Shown one piece after another: positions 1 through 7,053 of a stretch of DNA of 64,000 nucleotides. The position numbers and the translations under genes were made by a program. Origin of the DNA: Xaviernesmea rhizosphaerae (lineage in GTDB: Bacteria; Pseudomonadota; Alphaproteobacteria; Rhizobiales; Rhizobiaceae); contig NZ_MKIO01000019.1 in NCBI RefSeq assembly GCF_001938945.1, forward strand, positions 102,819 to 166,818, read 5' to 3'. The stretch's first letter is position 1, and every line of letters begins with the position of its first letter. The notes beneath the pieces were generated by a model. The model worked only from the letters and a program-made list of their open reading frames with translations. It did no database searches and was not told the origin of the DNA.

Positions 1-1627
1 CGCCGAAGAGCTTGCCACCGGGATGTTCCAGCTCGACATAGGCGATGGCGGCAGCATTCGAGCCGTGCTGGAGCGAATGTTCGGAATAGTCGGCGACCGA
101 CATGGGGATGCCGAGATAGATCGACAGCGCATTGACGAAGCCGTCGATCGGCCCGTTGCCCTTGCCTTCGATCCGCTTGACCTCGCCGCGATCCTCGATT
201 TCCGCCGCCACCACGCGCACGCCGCGATGGTCGGTGCCGGCCGGATAGGTGTGGTGCTCGATGAACTTCATCCGGGCGCCGGGCTGCTCGACATAGCGCT
301 CGAGGAAGCGGGCATGGATCGCCTTCGACGGCAGCTCCTTGCCGCCCTCGTCAGTGATGCGCTGGATGTCCTCGCGGAACTCGACCTGGAGATTGCGCGG
401 CAGGTTGATGCCGTAATCCTCCTGCAGGATATAGGCGATGCCGCCCTTGCCGGATTGCGAGTTGATGCGGATGATCGCCTCATAGGAGCGGCCGACATCC
501 TGCGGATCGATCGGCAGATAGGGCACTTCCCACAACGTGTGGTTGGCGGTCTTGATCGCCTTCATACCCTTGTTGATCGCATCCTGATGCGAGCCGGAGA
601 AGGCGGTGTAGACCAGCTCGCCGACATAAGGATGCCGCTCGGGAATGACCATCTGGTTGGAATATTCATAGACCTCGCGCATGCGCACGATGTCGGAGCA
701 GTCCAGGCCCGGATCGACGCCCTGCGTGTACAGGTTCAGCGCCAGGGCCACGACATCGACATTGCCGGTGCGCTCGCCATTGCCGAACAGCGTGCCCTCG
801 ATGCGATCGGCGCCGGCCATCAGGCCGAGCTCGGCGGCGGCGATGCCCGTACCCCGGTCATTGTGCGGATGCAGCGAGATCAGCACGTTTTCTCGGTTGT
901 CGATGTTGCGGCACATCCATTCGATCTGGTCGGCATAGATGTTCGGCGTGGACATTTCCACGGTCGAGGGCAGGTTCAGGATCAGCTTGTTGTCGGCGGT
1001 CGGCTTGATGATCTCGACCACCGCATTGCAGATCTCCAGCGCCACCTCCAGCTCCGTGCCGGTGAAGCTTTCGGGCGAATATTCAAAGCGGTAACCGCCG
1101 CCGGCCTTGGCGGCCATGTCGGCGATCATCTTGGCGGCGTCGGTGGCGATCTGTTTGATGCCAGCGACATCCTTGCCGAAGACAACGCGGCGCTGCAGCT
1201 CGCTGGTGGAATTGTAGAAATGCACGATCGGCTGATGCGCGCCTTCCAGCGCCTCGAAGGTGCGGGTGATCAGCTCCGGCCGGCACTGCACCAGCACCTG
1301 CAGCGAGACATCCTTGCCGACATGGCCCTCTTCCACGCACCAGCGGGCAAAGTCGAAGTCGGTCTGGGAGGCAGAGGGAAAGCCGATCTCGATTTCCTTG
1401 AAGCCCATGTCCAGGAGCAGCTGGAACATGCGGGCCTTGCGGTCGTGGCCCATGGGGTCGACCAGCGACTGGTTGCCGTCGCGCAGATCGACCGAGCACC
1501 AGATCGGCGCCTTGTCGATGATCTTGGACGGCCAGGTGCGATCCTTCAGATCGACCTGCGGATAGGGGCGATACTTGCGCGCGGCATCGGGCATGCCCTG
1601 CTTGACGGGATGGGTCTTGACGATCAT
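1..1627 (-). CDS. leuA: 2-isopropylmalate synthase (3' end outside window)
   Basis: Catalyses condensation of acetyl-CoA with 2-oxoisovalerate, the first committed step of leucine synthesis. The reverse strand is open from an ATG at 1627 to the window edge (542 codons), so the C-terminus is missing. Visible signatures are WCSVDLRDGNQSL near residue 42 (start of the DRE-TIM catalytic barrel), the metal-binding SLHPHNDRG motif, and the start of the LeuA dimer/allosteric domain (EIEDRGEVKRIEGKGNGPIDG). It is the long LeuA form typical of rhizobia. The start MIVKTHPVKQGMPDAARKY fits the family. A Leu-rich leader peptide lies 170 bases upstream, so attenuation by leucyl-tRNA supply is likely in addition to leucine feedback. 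Confidence 0.96.
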   Translation of the reverse strand, partial: MIVKTHPVKQGMPDAARKYRPYPQVDLKDRTWPSKIIDKAPIWCSVDLRDGNQSLVDPMGHDRKARMFQLLLDMGFKEIEIGFPSASQTDFDFARWCVEEGHVGKDVSLQVLVQCRPELITRTFEALEGAHQPIVHFYNSTSELQRRVVFGKDVAGIKQIATDAAKMIADMAAKAGGGYRFEYSPESFTGTELEVALEICNAVVEIIKPTADNKLILNLPSTVEMSTPNIYADQIEWMCRNIDNRENVLISLHPHNDRGTGIAAAELGLMAGADRIEGTLFGNGERTGNVDVVALALNLYTQGVDPGLDCSDIVRMREVYEYSNQMVIPERHPYVGELVYTAFSGSHQDAINKGMKAIKTANHTLWEVPYLPIDPQDVGRSYEAIIRINSQSGKGGIAYILQEDYGINLPRNLQVEFREDIQRITDEGGKELPSKAIHARFLERYVEQPGARMKFIEHHTYPAGTDHRGVRVVAAEIEDRGEVKRIEGKGNGPIDGFVNALSIYLGIPMSVADYSEHSLQHGSNAAAIAYVELEHPGGKLFG

Positions 1628-1766
1628 GTCTCGGGTTCTCTTCGTCTGGATGACCGACGCGGCGCAGCCTTTGCTCCCCGGATCGAAAAGGGTCAAGCGA
1701 AGGCACGGTGCGACGCACTCGGCTCTGTCTATGGCTCAAGGAATGGACGAATTGCAAGGAGCTGTG

Positions 1767-1811
1767 CCGGCAGGCTTTTCGGCTGCCGGGCGCTCCTTCA
1801 AAGAACCCGGC
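1767..1811 (-). promoter_or_regulatory. Overlapping alternative hairpins of the leuA leader (attenuator)
   Basis: Two inverted repeats share bases. One pairs GCCGGG (1785-1790) with CCCGGC (1806-1811). The other pairs CCGGCAG (1767-1773) with CTGCCGG (1783-1789). They cannot form together because 1785-1789 belongs to both. The hairpin nearer leuA lacks a long U run, so termination could be factor-assisted or the switch could work on translation; that part is inference. Confidence 0.55.
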
Positions 1812-1923
1812 AACCGCGCGTAAGGCCGAGAAGAAGAAGGGACGTGAAGGCACGGGCGCGCTGGCCGACGCTGTCGCGTTCGCGCGGGCTCTGGTGCATC
1901 TCTGTCACGTCGATCTTGGTCAT
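1798..1923 (-). CDS. leuL: Putative leu leader peptide upstream of leuA
   Basis: A 41-codon ORF from the ATG at 1923 ends in SLLLLGLTRGCRVL and a stop, so five of its last 14 codons before the terminal VL are Leu, four of them consecutive. It sits on the same strand as leuA and its stop lies inside the loop of the first of two overlapping hairpins (1785-1811 and 1767-1789). This is the classic arrangement of a leucine attenuation leader: stalling at the Leu run would favour one hairpin over the other. The peptide has no similarity to a known protein apart from this logic. The real start could be an internal Met (residue 9), giving 33 residues. Confidence 0.68.
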   Translation of the reverse strand: MTKIDVTEMHQSPRERDSVGQRARAFTSLLLLGLTRGCRVL

Positions 1924-2057
1924 GCACCCTGTATATCGGCCGCCGCAATAAAGGGCAAGCCTTGCCGTGAAATTCGGCAGAGTGCCGTCCCTGAGGCCAC
2001 TCTCCGACGGGCGATCCGGCTTTGCCAAGAGCGGCCGGAAAGGCTATTCTGCGACCC

Positions 2058-2348
2058 ATGACCATCCTGCCGCTGATCGAGGCCGAAGGCCAGTTGAGAG
2101 AGCTTGCGCGCCGCGTGGAAGCGGGCGAACGCATCACGCTGACGCTCGACGGCAAGCCGGTGATCGAACTCGTGCCGCCGGAAAAGCCCAAGGAGGCTGC
2201 GTCGCTGCCGGGCCTTGAGGCATTTCGCGCCTATAAGCGGGAAAAAGGGATCGACCGTTTCTTTACCTATATTGCCGAGGATTTCGATGATCCTCTGCCG
2301 GAAGACTTCCTGATCACACCGCTCCCGCCGCTTGACGGCGAAAAATGA
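2058..2348 (+). CDS. Type II toxin-antitoxin antitoxin, Phd/YefM-like
   Basis: A 96-residue protein beginning MTILPLIEAEGQLRELARRV, with the short Phd-type DNA-binding N-terminus (helix followed by ERITLTLDGKPVIELVP) and an acidic C-terminus that would wrap the toxin. The ATG at 2058 is preferred to an upstream in-frame start at 2022 because the conserved domain starts exactly there. It overlaps the downstream PIN toxin gene by four bases (ATGA), so the two are translationally coupled. It probably represses its own promoter in the 1.92-2.05 kb gap, which it shares divergently with the leu leader. Confidence 0.8.
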   Translation: MTILPLIEAEGQLRELARRVEAGERITLTLDGKPVIELVPPEKPKEAASLPGLEAFRAYKREKGIDRFFTYIAEDFDDPLPEDFLITPLPPLDGEK

Positions 2349-2758
2349 GGCTGCTGCTCGACACACATATCCTCATTTCAATCTTGATGGGCTCGACAAG
2401 CCGGCTACCGGCAAACATCAGGGCGATTCTTGATCCGCTGACATCGGGCCGACTTGGCGATGAAGACGAAATTTTCGTCAGCGTAGCCACGCTTTGGGAA
2501 ATGGCGATCAAGGTAAGACTGGGAAAGCTTGGGCTGGGTGTATCGATCGACATCCTGCCCGATGTCATTGCCCGTCTTGGATTGACGATTCTTCCCGTCG
2601 AGGCGAGCCACGCGCTGTTCCATGTCCAGCCGGAACCACCCACGCGCGATCCTTTCGACCGGCTGCTGCTGGCCCAATGCGCCATCGAGGGGCTGCGGCT
2701 GGTGACCACCGACCACGCGATGGCCGATCATCCGCTCTCGGCAACGCATAACGGCTGA
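2345..2758 (+). CDS. PIN-domain ribonuclease toxin (VapC-like)
   Basis: A 137-residue PIN-domain protein. It opens with MRLLLDTHILI, where Asp6 is the first metal-binding acidic residue. It continues with SVATLWEMAIK, then RDPFDRLLLAQ, and finally LVTTDHAMAD, supplying the remaining acidic positions of a PIN nuclease. The order of motifs matches the Sll0205-like VapC subfamily often paired with Phd-type antitoxins. Expected action is cleavage of tRNA or other structured RNA when freed from its antitoxin. It is coupled to the antitoxin by an ATGA overlap and ends before a hairpin shared with clpP. Confidence 0.85.
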   Translation: MRLLLDTHILISILMGSTSRLPANIRAILDPLTSGRLGDEDEIFVSVATLWEMAIKVRLGKLGLGVSIDILPDVIARLGLTILPVEASHALFHVQPEPPTRDPFDRLLLAQCAIEGLRLVTTDHAMADHPLSATHNG

Positions 2759-2777
2759 ACCTGCCGCCGCCCATGAA

Positions 2778-2805
2778 AAAGGCCCCGCCAGCTTTGCCGG
2801 CAGGG
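2778..2805 (-). terminator. Rho-independent terminator between vapC-like gene and clpP
   Basis: An imperfect GC-rich hairpin (GGCCCTGCCGGC, loop AAAG, CTGGCGGGGCC read on the reverse strand) is followed on the reverse strand by TTTTT. It lies 30 bases past the clpP stop and 20 past the toxin stop, so it probably serves clpP and may also stop transcription from the other side. Confidence 0.82.
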
Positions 2806-2833
2806 CCTCGATCTCAAATGACAGCGAAAATCC

Positions 2834-3415
2834 TCAGATTTCCGAAATATTGGTGACGACGCGCGAGACCAGGCCGTAGCTGACGGCGTCCTCGGAGGAG
2901 AGCCAGTAGTCGCGGTCGATGTCCCGGGCGATCTTTTCCTCCGGCTGGCCGGTGGCCTTGGAGAAGATCTTGATCAGGCGCTCGTTCATCTTGATGATCT
3001 CGCGGGCCTGGATCTCGATATCGGAGACCATGCCGCGCGTGCCGCCCGACGGTTGATGCAGCAGGAAGCGCGTGTTCGGCAGGCAGAGGCGGCGCTCCTT
3101 CGGCACCGACACGTAGATCAGCGCGCCGGCGGAGGCGACCCAGCCAGTGCCGATGACCCAGACCTTCGGCTTCACGAACTTGATCATGTCGTGAATGCTG
3201 TCGCCGGATTCGACATGGCCGCCCGGCGAATTGACGAAGATGCGGATGTCCTCATCGCCGGCGGCGGCCAGCGCCATCAGCTGCGAGCAGACCTTCTGCG
3301 CCAGTTCCTGCGTGATCCCGCCATAGATGAAGATCGAGCGAGACTTGAACAGATTCGCCTCGGTTTCCTTGCCCAGCGGCAACTCCGTCTTCTTCTCGTC
3401 TTCGTCTTCGTTCAT
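2834..3415 (-). CDS. clpP: ATP-dependent Clp protease proteolytic subunit (paralogue)
   Basis: A 193-residue ClpP serine peptidase, the barrel component that degrades substrates unfolded by ClpA/ClpX. The catalytic triad is visible: Ser95 in GWVASAGA, His120 in [10 protein letters not shown], and Asp169 in DRDYWLS. The ATG at 3415 follows GGGGAGAG; the open frame continues upstream to 3517 without ribosome-binding support. It is not next to clpX, and the sequence around Ser95 (WVASAG rather than QAASMG) marks it as one of the divergent ClpP paralogues found in Rhizobiales. The acidic N-terminal stretch (MNEDEDEKK) is unusual compared with the main ClpP. Confidence 0.93.
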   Translation of the reverse strand: MNEDEDEKKTELPLGKETEANLFKSRSIFIYGGITQELAQKVCSQLMALAAAGDEDIRIFVNSPGGHVESGDSIHDMIKFVKPKVWVIGTGWVASAGALIYVSVPKERRLCLPNTRFLLHQPSGGTRGMVSDIEIQAREIIKMNERLIKIFSKATGQPEEKIARDIDRDYWLSSEDAVSYGLVSRVVTNISEI

Positions 3416-3819
3416 GCGTCTCTCCCCAAGGGATGCTTCGTGGTGTCCGTTCATCAGATAAGGCGACTCGTGCGCGATGACAATGCGCCTTGCGGAACTA
3501 GCGCCGCAGGCGCGCATCCCGCGCCTCGCTTTCCCCGCATATGGTTTCCATCTTCGATGCGATCAGGCCATGGCGCGAGCGCGCCGCTCCCATTGCGGGC
3601 AGGCAGGGTGCGCCCCGTCTATCGGATTACGCAAATGTAAGGAAATACGGTCTTCCTTTTGCGCCCGTCGCCGCCTACCTCCTTATGGACCGGCCGATCA
3701 GACCGGCGCCGCCGCAGCCGCGATCCGACAGAGCCAGGACCATGCGCGCGGGCGGCTTGAACCAATGACGAAGATGCCCGTTTCGGACGGAAACCCACGG
3801 TATCTTCAAGGAGGCGACG
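3416..3819. other. Intergenic region between clpP and the DUF2076 gene
   Basis: About 400 bases holding the divergent promoters of clpP and the DUF2076 gene. A 75-codon frame at 3541-3768 has low-complexity Arg/Pro-rich content and no ribosome-binding site, so I do not call it a gene. The 3' end carries a strong AAGGAGG site for the downstream ORF. Confidence 0.5.
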
Positions 3820-4692
3820 ATGTCCCCGGATGAAAAGCAGCTTTTGAGCGCCCTGTTCGACAGGGTCAGGACAGCGGCAAACACCCCGCGCGATCGCGAT
3901 GCGGAAAGCCTGATCGAGCAGGCGGTGCGCGCCCAGCCCTCCGCGCCCTATTATCTGGCCCAGGCGGTCATCATCCAGGAAGAGGGCCTGAAGGCGGCCT
4001 CCGCCCGCATCGAGGAGCTGGAAGCCAAGGTTCGGACGCTGGAATCCTCCGCTCGGCCGCGCGAGGAGCCCGAACAGGGCGGCGGCTTCCTCAGCTCGAT
4101 TTTCGGCAGCGGAAACCGGCCGCAGCCGCAGCCCCAGCGGGACGATTACCGCGCAGCACCGCCCGCCCCGGCCGGCGGCCCCTGGGGTCCGCGGCCCGGC
4201 AATTATGGGGCAGCGCCGCAGCCTGCCTATGGCGGCCAGCAGGGCTATGGCGCGCCACAGGGCTATGCCGGCAATTCCGGCCCTGCCCCCTGGGGTGCCG
4301 CGCCGCAACAGCCTTCGGCCGGCGGCAGCTTCATCCGTGGCGCTCTGGGCACGGCGGCCGGCGTGGCCGGCGGCATGTTGCTGGCCAATTCGCTGAGCGG
4401 CCTGTTCGGCAGCCATATGGCGCAGCAGGGCCTGACGGCGCCCGGCGAAATGCTGGCCGGCACGCCGATCGAGGAAACCACGATCGTCAACAATTACTAT
4501 GGCGAGGACGGAGCCCAGAACGCCTCCGACGCCGGCAATGTCGCTGACGCAGGCTGGGGCCAGGACAATGGCAACCAGGACAATGCGGGCCAGGATTGGG
4601 GCGGCCAGGATGATGGCGGCTGGCAGCAGGCCGATGCCGGCGACAGCTTTGGCGATGATGGCGGGTTCGGAGACGACAGCTCCAACGTCTGA
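3820..4692 (+). CDS. DUF2076 domain-containing protein
   Basis: A 290-residue protein whose N-terminal 80 residues (MSPDEKQLLSALFDRVRTAA...YYLAQAVIIQEEGL followed by a coiled coil IEELEAKVRTLE) match the DUF2076 family, widespread in Proteobacteria and of unknown function. Residues 90-165 are Pro/Gly/Gln-rich and disordered. A Gly-Ala-rich apolar segment (SFIRGALGTAAGVAGGMLLANSLSGLFG) may associate with membrane. The last 60 residues are rich in Asp, Asn, Gln and Gly. The ATG at 3820 follows AAGGAGG. It appears to be a single-gene unit ending at a perfect inverted repeat. Confidence 0.86.
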   Translation: MSPDEKQLLSALFDRVRTAANTPRDRDAESLIEQAVRAQPSAPYYLAQAVIIQEEGLKAASARIEELEAKVRTLESSARPREEPEQGGGFLSSIFGSGNRPQPQPQRDDYRAAPPAPAGGPWGPRPGNYGAAPQPAYGGQQGYGAPQGYAGNSGPAPWGAAPQQPSAGGSFIRGALGTAAGVAGGMLLANSLSGLFGSHMAQQGLTAPGEMLAGTPIEETTIVNNYYGEDGAQNASDAGNVADAGWGQDNGNQDNAGQDWGGQDDGGWQQADAGDSFGDDGGFGDDSSNV

Positions 4693-4757
4693 CACGGCTT
4701 CCGGTTGATCAGCCGGAAACGGTATGACACGGCATCGGACCAAAACGACAGAATGCC

Positions 4758-4788
4758 AGAAGGCCCGGATCGCCGATCCGGGCCTTCT
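4758..4788. terminator. Bidirectional terminator hairpin between DUF2076 gene and queF
   Basis: A perfect 14-bp inverted repeat, AGAAGGCCCGGATC with loop GCC, lies between two convergent genes (65 bases after one stop, 21 before the other). The stem ends are A/T-rich on both strands, but there is no long T run. Confidence 0.75.
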
Positions 4789-4809
4789 GCTTGGTTAGAG
4801 AAACTCTGT

Positions 4810-5274
4810 TCAGCCCCGGCCGCGATAGGGCTGCACGCCCTGGTCCGGCAGCCAGACGCCCTCCGGCGGTGCGCCGGTCTGCCAGAAAACATCGATGGGG
4901 ATACCGCCGCGCGGATACCAGTAGGCGCCGATCCTGAGCCATTTGGGCGCCAGGAGATCGACCAGCCGCTTGGCGATGTCGATCGAGCAATCCTCGTGGA
5001 AGGCGCCATGATTGCGGAAGGAATGCAGGAACAGTTTCAGCGACTTGGATTCCACCAGCCATTCGTCGGGAACATAGTCGATGACGATATGGGCAAAATC
5101 CGGCTGACCGGTCATCGGGCAGAGCGAGGTGAATTCGGGCGCGGTGAAGCGCACTACGAAATTGGTGCCCTGATGGCCGCTCGGCACACGCTCCAGCACC
5201 GCCTCGTCCGGCCCGGCCGGCAGGTCCGTCTTCTGTCCGAGCAGCGACAGCCCCGATACATCCGTCTTCGTCAT
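4810..5274 (-). CDS. queF: NADPH-dependent 7-cyano-7-deazaguanine reductase
   Basis: Reduces preQ0 to preQ1 in queuosine (tRNA wobble base) synthesis. At 154 residues it is the short, unimodular QueF. The nucleophile Cys52 lies in [13 protein letters not shown] with Asp59 as partner, and the diagnostic QueF NADPH-binding motif is ESKSLKLF at about residues 75-82. Its ATG overlaps the TGA of the upstream cation-efflux gene (ATGA), so the two are co-translated; no functional link between them is obvious. Confidence 0.96.
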   Translation of the reverse strand: MTKTDVSGLSLLGQKTDLPAGPDEAVLERVPSGHQGTNFVVRFTAPEFTSLCPMTGQPDFAHIVIDYVPDEWLVESKSLKLFLHSFRNHGAFHEDCSIDIAKRLVDLLAPKWLRIGAYWYPRGGIPIDVFWQTGAPPEGVWLPDQGVQPYRGRG

Positions 5275-6191
5275 GGCTTTCGGCCTCCTGTCAGTTTCAC
5301 GCGCACGCCGTGCGCCTCTTCGCTTTCCGGCTCCACATGGATGGCGATCTTGGCCGTTGCGTGAACGGCACGGATCGCATCCTCGATGCGGTCGCAGATC
5401 TCATGGGCGGCCCCCACCGTCATCTCGGCGGGCACGACGAGGTGGAAATCGATGAAGATCACCGAGCCGCCCTGCCGGGTCTTCAGGTCGTGAACGCCGA
5501 GCGAGCCGGCGGCATGGGCGGCGATGGCCGCCTTAATCGCCGCTTCCTCGTCCTCCGGCACCGCCCGGTCCATCAGCCCGTCGACCGAGCGGCTGATGAC
5601 CTTGGAGCCCTGCATCAGGATGTTGCAGGCGACCAGCACGGCCAGAAGCGGATCGAGCACCGCATAGCCGGTGAGAAAGGCAAGCGCCAGGCCGATCAGC
5701 ACGCCGCCTGATGTGACGACGTCGGAGAGGATATGGTGGCCGTCGGCCTCGAGCGCTGGCGAGCGCAGCGCCTTGGCCGCCCGCATCAGCACGCTCGCCC
5801 ACACCGCGTTGATGACGCCCGCCACCGCATTGATCGCCAGGCCGAGGAGCGGCGCTTCCGGCAGCTTCGGATCGAAGACCGCCGGCGCGGCCTCGTAGAC
5901 AATCATCAGCGCGGCGACGACGATCAGAACGCCCTCGATGACCGCCGAGAAATATTCCGCCTTGTGATGACCGAAGGGATGGGAGGCGTCCGCGGGCTTG
6001 GCGGCATAGGAGACCACCACGAAGGCGATGACGGCCGCGACCACGTTGACGATCGATTCCAGCCCGTCCGAAAGAAGCGCGACGGAGCCGGTGACCCACC
6101 AGGCCAGCAATTTCAGCCCGAGCACGCCGATCGACAGCGGGATGCCCCAGAAAGCCAGGCGGCGCACCCTGGCGGCGTTGACTGCATCCAT
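5271..6191 (-). CDS. Cation diffusion facilitator family transporter
   Basis: A 306-residue CDF antiporter that exports divalent metal (Zn, Fe, Mn or Cd; the substrate cannot be fixed from sequence) in exchange for protons. Six membrane segments lie in residues 10-215. TM2 carries [12 protein letters not shown] and TM5 carries the HxxxD signature in [14 protein letters not shown]. The cytoplasmic C-terminal domain (about 220-300) ends in the His-containing IHVEPE motif typical of the family. I chose the ATG at 6191, preceded by GAGGAC, over the open frame to 6338. It is first in an operon with queF. A 9-bp inverted repeat 110 bases upstream may be its operator. Confidence 0.92.
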   Translation of the reverse strand: MDAVNAARVRRLAFWGIPLSIGVLGLKLLAWWVTGSVALLSDGLESIVNVVAAVIAFVVVSYAAKPADASHPFGHHKAEYFSAVIEGVLIVVAALMIVYEAAPAVFDPKLPEAPLLGLAINAVAGVINAVWASVLMRAAKALRSPALEADGHHILSDVVTSGGVLIGLALAFLTGYAVLDPLLAVLVACNILMQGSKVISRSVDGLMDRAVPEDEEAAIKAAIAAHAAGSLGVHDLKTRQGGSVIFIDFHLVVPAEMTVGAAHEICDRIEDAIRAVHATAKIAIHVEPESEEAHGVRVKLTGGRKP

Positions 6192-6529
6192 GGGAAAGTC
6201 CTCGAGAAGGTTCAACTCTGTGGCCGCATCGGCGGCCGGTAAAAGGCTGGAGCCATCGTGATGCCGTCCACAGCAGGCAACGACAAGCGCCGCTGCGCCC
6301 GTCATTCCTGCCAAAGGGAGGAATGACGATGGCGGCACGATCCGGCAAAACCGTCAATTTTCCGCGAAGCGCAAGCCCGCAAAATGACCGAAGCGACCGA
6401 CGGCCGCGAGGGCATCGCCCGACAAGGCCGGCTCATAGACCATCAAGACCGGAAAGAAAACCGCGACCCCTGATCGGCCATAGAAGAGGCGTGACAGAGG
6501 GCACCACATCAGCACGCAGCGAAAGATGG
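6192..6529. other. Intergenic region between GNAT gene and cation-efflux gene
   Basis: About 340 bases between two genes on the reverse strand. It must contain the promoter of the CDF-queF operon. Apart from the inverted repeat at 6301-6327 I see no gene and no recognisable riboswitch. Confidence 0.5.
6301..6327. repeat. Inverted repeat upstream of the cation-efflux gene
   Basis: Perfect 9-bp arms, GTCATTCCT and AGGAATGAC, are separated by nine bases, about 110 bases before the CDF start and 200 after the GNAT stop. There is no T tract, so it is more like an operator for a dimeric regulator than a terminator. Confidence 0.5.
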
Positions 6530-7048
6530 CTACTCCGCGCTCGCCTCCTCGCGCAGGAGCGCCATCTGGATGGCGTCGATGAAGCGGCCGTCGATCAGGA
6601 TCGCCTTGCGCGCCAGTCCCTCCTCGCGGAAGCCGACCTTGCAGTAAAGGGCTGCCGCGCGCGGATTGTCATGATGGCATTCGAGTTCGATGCGCGACAG
6701 CCCGGCCTCCCAGCCCGCTGCGATCGTGCGCAGGATCAAGCGCCGGCCAAGACCGCGATCGCGAAATCCGGGGAGGATGCCTATGCCGAGAATGCCGCAA
6801 TGGGCCCGCGTCGGCCGGTCCACGCGGCGGATATCACACCAGCCGACCACCTGCCCCTGCGCCAACGCCACCATCTGCGGATGGCCGCTGGCGATGTTGT
6901 CGCGCACGAAGGCGCGGGTGCTCTCCAGCGGCGGCGCCTCGAGAAAGGTCAGATAAAGCCGCTCGCGCGCAACAATGTCGAGAGCCTTGTGAAAGCCCTC
7001 GACATGGTCCTCGCGGATCGGCTCGATCGTGATCCCATCATCGGCCAC
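6530..7048 (-). CDS. GNAT-family N-acetyltransferase
   Basis: A 172-residue protein of the Gcn5-related acetyltransferase fold. Motif A is LGIGILPGFRDRGLGRRLI (about residues 87-105), with the acetyl-CoA pyrophosphate loop RDRGLG. It is followed by RIELECHHDNPRAAALYCKVGF, the usual beta5-alpha4 segment ending in Tyr and GF. The substrate is unknown. The start is GTG at 7048, six bases past the trpE(G) stop, so it is very likely the second gene of the trp transcript. A role in tryptophan metabolism is not implied by its sequence. Confidence 0.88.
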   Translation of the reverse strand: MADDGITIEPIREDHVEGFHKALDIVARERLYLTFLEAPPLESTRAFVRDNIASGHPQMVALAQGQVVGWCDIRRVDRPTRAHCGILGIGILPGFRDRGLGRRLILRTIAAGWEAGLSRIELECHHDNPRAAALYCKVGFREEGLARKAILIDGRFIDAIQMALLREEASAE

Positions 7049-7053
7049 GAAGC

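Noticed and set aside
23..1951. 642-codon forward-strand ORF
   Set aside because: It is antisense to leuA, whose protein carries complete family motifs. The forward translation is His/Asp/Ala/Gly-rich, as expected from the complementary strand of GC-rich coding DNA.
3541..3768. 75-codon ORF between clpP and the DUF2076 gene
   Set aside because: No ribosome-binding site, Arg/Pro-rich composition and no family resemblance.
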